Shown here: piece after piece, positions 58,979 through 64,000 of the stretch | Numbering within the stretch: position 1 is the first letter of the stretch | How the letters are laid out: each line of letters begins with the position of its first letter | Origin: Euryodendron excelsum | Lineage: Eukaryota; Streptophyta; Magnoliopsida; Ericales; Pentaphylacaceae | Assembly (NCBI GenBank): GCA_033060915.1 | Contig: CM065378.1 | Location: 38,888,001-38,952,000, forward strand | Direction of reading: 5' to 3' | DNA: 64,000 nucleotides | Made by a program: the position numbers and the translations under genes | Notes under the pieces: generated by a model | Seen by the model: only the letters and a program-made list of their open reading frames with translations | Databases searched by the model: none | Told to the model about the DNA's origin: nothing

Positions 58979-59078
58979 GTTGTTGTTTTTTGTCTTTATA
59001 TATATACGTTGACACATTTATCTTTGTGCTTTTCATATATGGTACTAATCGATTTCTACGTGTCGTCATTCTTTCAGG

Positions 59079-60860
59079 ATGTCAAAGGTTGGGGGCGATG
59101 GTTCTGATAGGAGGCACCATGGGAAGGCACCACGGATAGAGCTAGAGGAGGGCAGCGGTAGCCAGGGTAGCTCGGCTAGGAGTGGTAGTAGGAGTAGTTT
59201 TACTACCTCAGGAGTGAGAGTTGACGAAGGTGTTGTGGTTATGTCTCAACTCCACGCTTGGTATGACGACTATTCCAAGGAAGAGTAGTAGATATTTTGC
59301 AGGGCCTTTGGGTATCTAGGATTGCTTCTTTCTGTGAGACTGGTGTCAAGCTTAGTTGGGGCCTCTGCAGCCTTCTGGTGCCCCAAGCTATGTTTATTTC
59401 GTTTTAGCGATTTTGAGATGACGCCGACCCCCCACGAGTATGGTCGTTTGCTGGGTTTGAGGAGTGGCCAGGAGGGTATTGTAGGACTAGCTTTCCCCGG
59501 GGCTTTATGTCCGTCATCTCCAGTCTGTTGGGACTTAGGCGCCAGGCTCTGGATTCAGCCCCTCATCTCGCTTTTCTGGCACTGGAGGTGGGCTTTTTGT
59601 TGGATCACTTTGAGTTTTCTACTGGTCAGACCACTCATCCTGGTGTTTGGCATACTTCTATGGAGTGGCCCATCGCCCGGGTGAATGCACTCGCCCTGAT
59701 CTTATTGAGTCTTCTGGTGTTTTCTCGAGGAGATGGTCGGGTAGATGGTAGACTCTGTTCTTTGTTGTTGTCGATCCACCGGGGATATTCTTATGCTCCG
59801 CTAGTGGTGGGCGAGACATATGTGAGCTTTTCCCAATTTCAAAGCAGGGAAGATCCTTTCTTTAGGGGGTCTCGGCCCCTTTTTCAGCTGTGGGCTCTCG
59901 AGCATTTGTTCATTCATTGCATTACCTGTCACATATGGTATCCAGAGGTTGATCCCATTTACGCTTTGGTGAGATCCCTGTAGGAGGTCATCGACGGTGT
60001 TGACTGCCCCGATTCCCATATGGCATGGACAACATTCCTTTAGACAAGGAGATCCGATTTGGTTCAGTGGTATGTGGGCTTATGTAATGTTGACTCATTG
60101 TGAGTACGGACTTCGGGTCAGGTTTTTATACCCTTGGTTGGCTTGAGGGGTGTTGTGCCCTTCTTTGGGATTCGAGTTCTACAACAGCTGGGTTGGACAC
60201 AGGATGTCCCGTACACCACCATGGCGACAGGGTATCTAGCTTATTTTGGCAACGAAGTGCCGAGAGATGTAGTGACTGAGTTGACAGGATTGTGGTAGAC
60301 TTTGGGGGCACATGACAGCTCGGATGGTCTGTTCTCTTTCATCCCAACTGCCACTATTGATTATGCTAGATGGTTTCAAGACTATGTTTTGGGGGATGCT
60401 GCAGTTAGGGATCCTCTCCCAGAGTTGCCCTTACCTCCGGTAGGGTATACTGATCTTTTGGCTATTGCTACCATTATGGCGAGGTGCCAACGGAGGCTTT
60501 ATCGTGCCTGTGTGAGCGAGTTGGAGACTCAGCTAGAGGCTAGCAGGGGTGAGTGAGTGATTTGGAGAGGCAGCTGGAGGTGGCTTCTAGGGCGAGGGAC
60601 TGCCTTTTGGCTGATGTTTCCTGGGACTTAGGCCCCCTCGGGGGTTCTGAGATGCTATTTCTTCAGTGGAGGCCGACCCACGGGACGAGTTTATAGCCCA
60701 GTTGAGGGATATGGTGCACACCCTTTCACAGGAGAAGGATTCCCTCCTTGATCGATGTCAATGCCATAGATTAAGCCAGTTATCGACTTCTTCTCTCGGG
60801 GCCTCTACAAGTGCTGGCCCTTCTGGAGGGGGATTGGTGATGCCGCCATTTAGCTAGGCT
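59079..60860 (+). pseudogene. Extra ORF of the Tat element (DUF7745/PMD-like), broken
   Basis: ATG at 59079 after a CTTTCAG motif. A Ser/Gly-rich N-terminus leads to QLHAWYDDYSKEE, then two TAG codons (59286-59291). In the same frame, FEMTPTPHEYGRLLGL gives the core motif of the DUF7745 family, related to the plant mobile domain. The frame changes near 59505, and VARVNALALILLSLLVF-like sequence (59680-59730) and YDPE-like blocks (HIWYPEVDPIYALV) follow in the second frame. After further stops, a polar, probably coiled-coil region (ELETQLEASRG near 60520; AQLRDMVHTLSQEKDSLLDR near 60700) closes the gene. It runs opposite to pol, like the extra ORFs of some Tat-lineage elements. Function unknown. 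Confidence 0.65.
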
Positions 60861-62376
60861 GGTCCTTTACTTGCTGGCTCTGATCCTGTGAGTCTTGCCA
60901 CTGGGGGCTCGAATGAGGACTCATCGGATGGGGACGTTGATCGCTATATCGTGGCCCCTTGCCCCTGATGTGATCCTTCCATTTAGTCTTTTTCTCCCTT
61001 TTGTACTGTGATTCAGGATGTTTGGCTTTCTTCCAAGATTCCCTGTATTTGTAGACATGCTTATATTAGCTTGATTATCATGATTTTGTTGTAATAGATT
61101 CTACCTTTCCTTCGGGACATGTCATCATCTACCCACTCCTGCACTAGTTTGTTAGTTTAATCATGTATTATTGCAGAAATTATATCTATTGTAAGGTAAG
61201 TACTACTTCCTTAGAATGGGATTCTCCTCAGGGCGCTCTTTGACAGGAGCCTACGTTGTTCCTTCTTGTTGGCCAATTGATTTTGGGAGAATGTCTTTTC
61301 TGAGGACTGCAGTTTCTCCCTGCCTTTTTCTACAATGATCTGGGAACGGTCCACCTGATGGTTGAGATAAGCTTACGAAGGGCGCAAACCCCCCCCCCCC
61401 TTTTTTTTTTGCCATTTTTGCCATTGGCGCCTTTACAAATTTTCATCGATCCCAGCCCTGTTATTTTTGTGTCTCGGCGCCCTTGTGGGTTTTCGTCGGA
61501 CCGACAGGTTTGTATCTTGCCATGCCTCCATCTTTTTACTCGCAGCACTCTTTCGAGTTTTTACTGCGCCGTTGGGGTCATGCTTCTTTTCTTTTTTGCT
61601 ACTTTTTTTTTTTAGGATAACAGGGAACTCTCTTGTAACTAAGGGATGACTTGCCTGTCAGGGGTGAAAACTCAGGTATTTCGGATATTCATCCCCATTA
61701 GAAAGTCATCATCTTTCTCGCGTCGAGCCCAATTTGGATTAGACAATTTTCATTGATCAGAAAGAGCTTTTCAAATTAGGTTGTAATGAGGCTGGGTTAT
61801 GGGGCTTTAAAATGAAGGGTATGGAAGGCCCAAGATGCTGTACTTCTTTTGGGTTTGTTATGGACCGGTGATCACTCTTTTAGTGTTCTTTCTTTGAATC
61901 TTCCTTTTTATTCACAAATTTTTACCTATATAGGGTTCCTTGTTTCTTTCGATTTTTGTCCCAGTAGTGTTGTTTCCATAACCCTCCCCCCCCCCCCCCC
62001 CCACCTTTTTTTTGGGTCATTGCCTCCTCCTTTTTCAATGTAGGAGAAAGCTTTCTCTCTTCTCACATTCTGTTTCTCTCATTGTGTGATCCAAATTTGC
62101 TTTCACCCATTGTGGGTGGTGATCACCAGGTTAGGCTTGTTGAAGAAACGTAATCAGCTTAAAATGGGTTATAACAAGGGGCATGGTGTATAGGGAAGAT
62201 GAATTGATGGCCTGTCGTCATATCAATTTAACCTATCTAACCCTTACGAGTCCTTTTCGCAAGAATTTTGATGATTTAGGAAGGGAATACACACATTGCT
62301 TTTAACAGAAGTTCACATGCCTCTCTTCATTGCAGTGGACTTACCCGTTACTCAAAAGGAAATGAGAGTTTTTGGT
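60861..62376. other. Spacer between the extra ORF and the end of pol
   Basis: No gene recognised. Contains homopolymer C runs at 61389-61400 and 61986-62002, each followed by a T run, and T/C-rich stretches. Frames at 61358-61649 and 61849-62043 are low-complexity and not supported. Confidence 0.5.
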
Positions 62377-63420
62377 TTATACAAAGTAAAGTTTGACTGC
62401 ATCTAGATTTAGTGGGTTGGGAAACTCTTGCCTGTCCATCTCTGCTAGAATAAGTGCTCCTCCTATCAGGACCTTCTTGACTATGAAAGGTCCCTCGTAG
62501 TTTGGAGTGAACTTTCCCCGAACTTCTTCTTGGTTGGAGATGATCTTTTTCAGTACCAAATCCCTGACTTGGAAATTTCGGGGTCTCACTTTCTTATGAA
62601 ATGCTTTGGATAATCTTCTCTTATAGCACTGCGCGTGGTAAACAGTGGCTAACCGTTTTTCGTCTAGCAGGCACAGTTATGCGTATCATTCTTTGATCCA
62701 TTCTGCCTCTTCTAGTTGAGTCTCCATTAGTACCCTTACGGAAGGAACTTCGATCTCAACAGGAAACAAAGCTTCATTGCCGTAGACTAGCTTATAAGGA
62801 GTTGCACCGATAGAGACCCTCATTGTAGTTCGGTAGGCCATAAGTGCAAAAAGGAGCTTCTCGTGCCAGTCTTTGTAGTGGTCGATCATCTTTCGAAGGA
62901 TTCTCTTGATGTTTTTATTGGCGGGTTCTACTGCCCCGTTCATCTGTGGCCAATAGCTCATTGAATTTTAGTGGGTGATTTTGAAGCTTTGGCATAATTA
63001 GGTCATCAGGTCATTATTCAAGTTGGTAGCATTATCGGTAATGAGTGATTCCTGAATTCCATATCGGCAGATAATATGGTTTTTGATGAATTTATTCACT
63101 ATCTTTTTGGTGACATGTGCATAGGATGTGGCTTTGACCCACTTTGTGAAATAATCGATAGCGATCAAGATGAAACGGTGCCCATTTAAGACTTTTGGGG
63201 AGATCGGGCCGATCATATCCATCCCCCACATAGAGAAAGGCTATGGGGCCGTCATTGGTTGGAGCTCGACGGGTGGGGCCTTGATCATATCCCCGTGTAT
63301 CTAACATTTGTGACATAGGAGAACATACCGAACACACTCTGTTTCCATGGTGGTCCAATAGTACCTTGTTTTGAATATCTTTTTGGAGAGGGTATGGCAT
63401 TCATGTGGGGCCCATAGGTT
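62377..63420 (-). pseudogene. Gypsy integrase (end of pol), disrupted
   Basis: From the N-terminus: the zinc-binding region (ECHTLSKKIFKTRYYW, then CVRYVLLCHKC) lies near 63390-63310, and GMDMIGPISPK with the first catalytic Asp near 63220. DYFTKWVKA follows, then LITDNATNLNNDLM with the second Asp near 63030. NGAVEPANKNIKRIL carries the Glu near 62940. AYRTTMRVSIGATPYKLVYG is typical of Tat/Athila integrases. The C-terminus (FQVRDLVLKKI, KFTPNYEGPFIV) ends at the stop 62377-62379. In-frame stops occur near 63284, 63236 and 62980, so the protein is broken although the D, D, E residues remain. Confidence 0.85.
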
Positions 63421-64000
63421 CCTTCATGGACTTTTCTCATAATTTCCCTTGCTTGAGCTGTATCAATGCATTTTAAGGGCCCAGGGTGGACCTTTTGAAG
63501 AGCTTATTTCCAACTAAAAAATATTAAGGCGTCATCTGCCGAATCATTTTCTTATTGCTCTGTATAGCTTGAGCGAGGAATTCTCCTGTCTGCATATATC
63601 TCATGATGTCGTAGAACCAGGGTTGCCCATCCGGCTCAATAGAGGTATTGAGGTAGTGAGACGGGGTGTCTCGAACAAAGATTTGGAGGGCAGGGATTTT
63701 GGAATCATTATCCATTTTGATAGCTGCGGCCAGGGTTGCCAAGGCATTGGCAAAACTGTTTTCTATCCGGGGAATATGGTAGAAATCTATCTTTTGGAAC
63801 CTTTGACAGAGATCCTTGATTTGCTGGTGATAAGGGGAGAGTTTGTCATCCTTGGTTTGATACACCTCTTTGGTTTGTTGAATCACTAGGTCGGAATCCC
63901 TGAAGATAATCAATTCTTCAATCTTCATCTCTATCGCCAATCTCAACCCCAGAATACGGGCTTCATACTCAACAATATTGTTGGTGCATGGGTCGAATTT
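63421..64000 (-). pseudogene. RNase H domain of gypsy pol (runs off the window)
   Basis: CTNNIVEYEARILGLRLAIE, then MKIEELIIFRDSDLVIQQ, gives the RNase H fold with Glu (EYEA) and Asp (DSDL) ligands. Near 63735 the motif that usually reads FADALATLA reads FANALATLA: the last conserved Asp is Asn. The linker to integrase follows (PWFYDIMRYMQTGEFL). This is the second, archaeal-type RNase H described for Tat elements, or the primary one; the upstream part outside the window would decide. The open frame covers 63524-63999. Confidence 0.8.

Larger units (their letters stand above)
51723..64000 (-). mobile_element. Tat-lineage Ty3-gypsy retrotransposon, 3' part
   Basis: Minus-strand order: RNase H and integrase (64000 to 62377), spacer, an ORF in the opposite direction (59079-60860), a ~97 bp tandem array (57690-58880), polypurine tract, and a 4.6 kb LTR (56352 to 51723). 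A second RNase H domain, very long LTRs, an extra ORF and tandem repeats in the 3' region are all known traits of Tat/Ogre/Retand elements. The 5' half lies beyond the window. Multiple stops in integrase and the extra ORF show it is not autonomous. The alternative, a + strand element whose LTR ends at 56352, is disfavoured because no TGG primer site follows 56352. Confidence 0.8.

Noticed and set aside
58764..59069. Lys-rich minus-strand frame and Phe-rich + strand frame
   Set aside because: Both are translations of a poly-T/C tract; no domain and no start context.
51723..60860. A + strand Ogre-like element with its LTR ending at 56352 and ORF1 at 59079
   Set aside because: After 56352 there is no TGG primer site, whereas the minus strand has a good polypurine tract and pol is on the minus strand. 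Kept as the alternative.

Overview
This is plant nuclear DNA, most likely from an angiosperm close to the eudicots. Evidence is the AT-rich sequence, genes split by GT-AG introns of up to several kb, plant-specific families (alternative oxidase, heteroglycan-glucosidase-like GH31, plant mobile domain, Tat-type gypsy elements), and transposable elements over most of the window. I could run no searches. Family calls come from reading translated motifs against remembered families, and splice sites were placed by eye.

Layout. 1-3350: C-terminal remnant of a Mutator-like (MULE) transposase followed by a decayed intron-containing plant mobile domain (PMD) gene. 3480-5880: TTAGGG-like degenerate repeats and AT-rich DNA with a ~340 bp tandem duplication. 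6278-27978 (+): a very long GH31 glucosidase gene of the heteroglycan glucosidase / alpha-glucosidase 2 type. Exons are readily recognised, but there is a frameshift, a nonsense codon, several non-consensus splice sites and a missing C-terminal exon block, so it reads as a pseudogene (or a very poor assembly). Its introns host three Helitron-like elements in antisense orientation, a 70-bp-arm foldback, a copia-type solo LTR with target duplication and a possible SINE tail. 28887-30685 (-): a complete four-exon mitochondrial alternative oxidase gene (350 aa), the only clearly intact gene here. 30686-35248: AT-rich intergenic DNA.

35249-42846: a degenerate Ty1-copia retrotransposon with 5' LTR, a leader starting ATCAGCACGAG, protease, integrase, RT and RNase H remnants and a truncated 3' LTR. 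It is split by a 2115 bp TG...CA insertion with a perfect 5-bp TSD (TAGAA), which reads as a solo LTR. 42847-about 46590: the start of a large LTR in + orientation. 46600-49099: a minus-strand LTR and initiator-Met PBS of another element. 51723-64000: the 3' part of a large Tat-lineage Ty3-gypsy element on the minus strand. It has a 4.6 kb LTR, a polypurine tract, a ~97 bp tandem array, an oppositely oriented extra ORF (DUF7745/PMD-like) and the end of pol (RNase H and integrase).

The history is one of nested insertion. Two convergent cellular genes sit beside a retrotransposon nest; the glucosidase gene has been expanded by transposons and inactivated, while the neighbouring oxidase remains intact. 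I found no CRISPR array, rRNA or tRNA gene. No wholly new system can be claimed. The best candidates for a second look are the PMD-type ORFs carried by two unrelated mobile elements, the multi-lesion glucosidase pseudogene, and the structured repeats inside the Tat LTR and 3' region.
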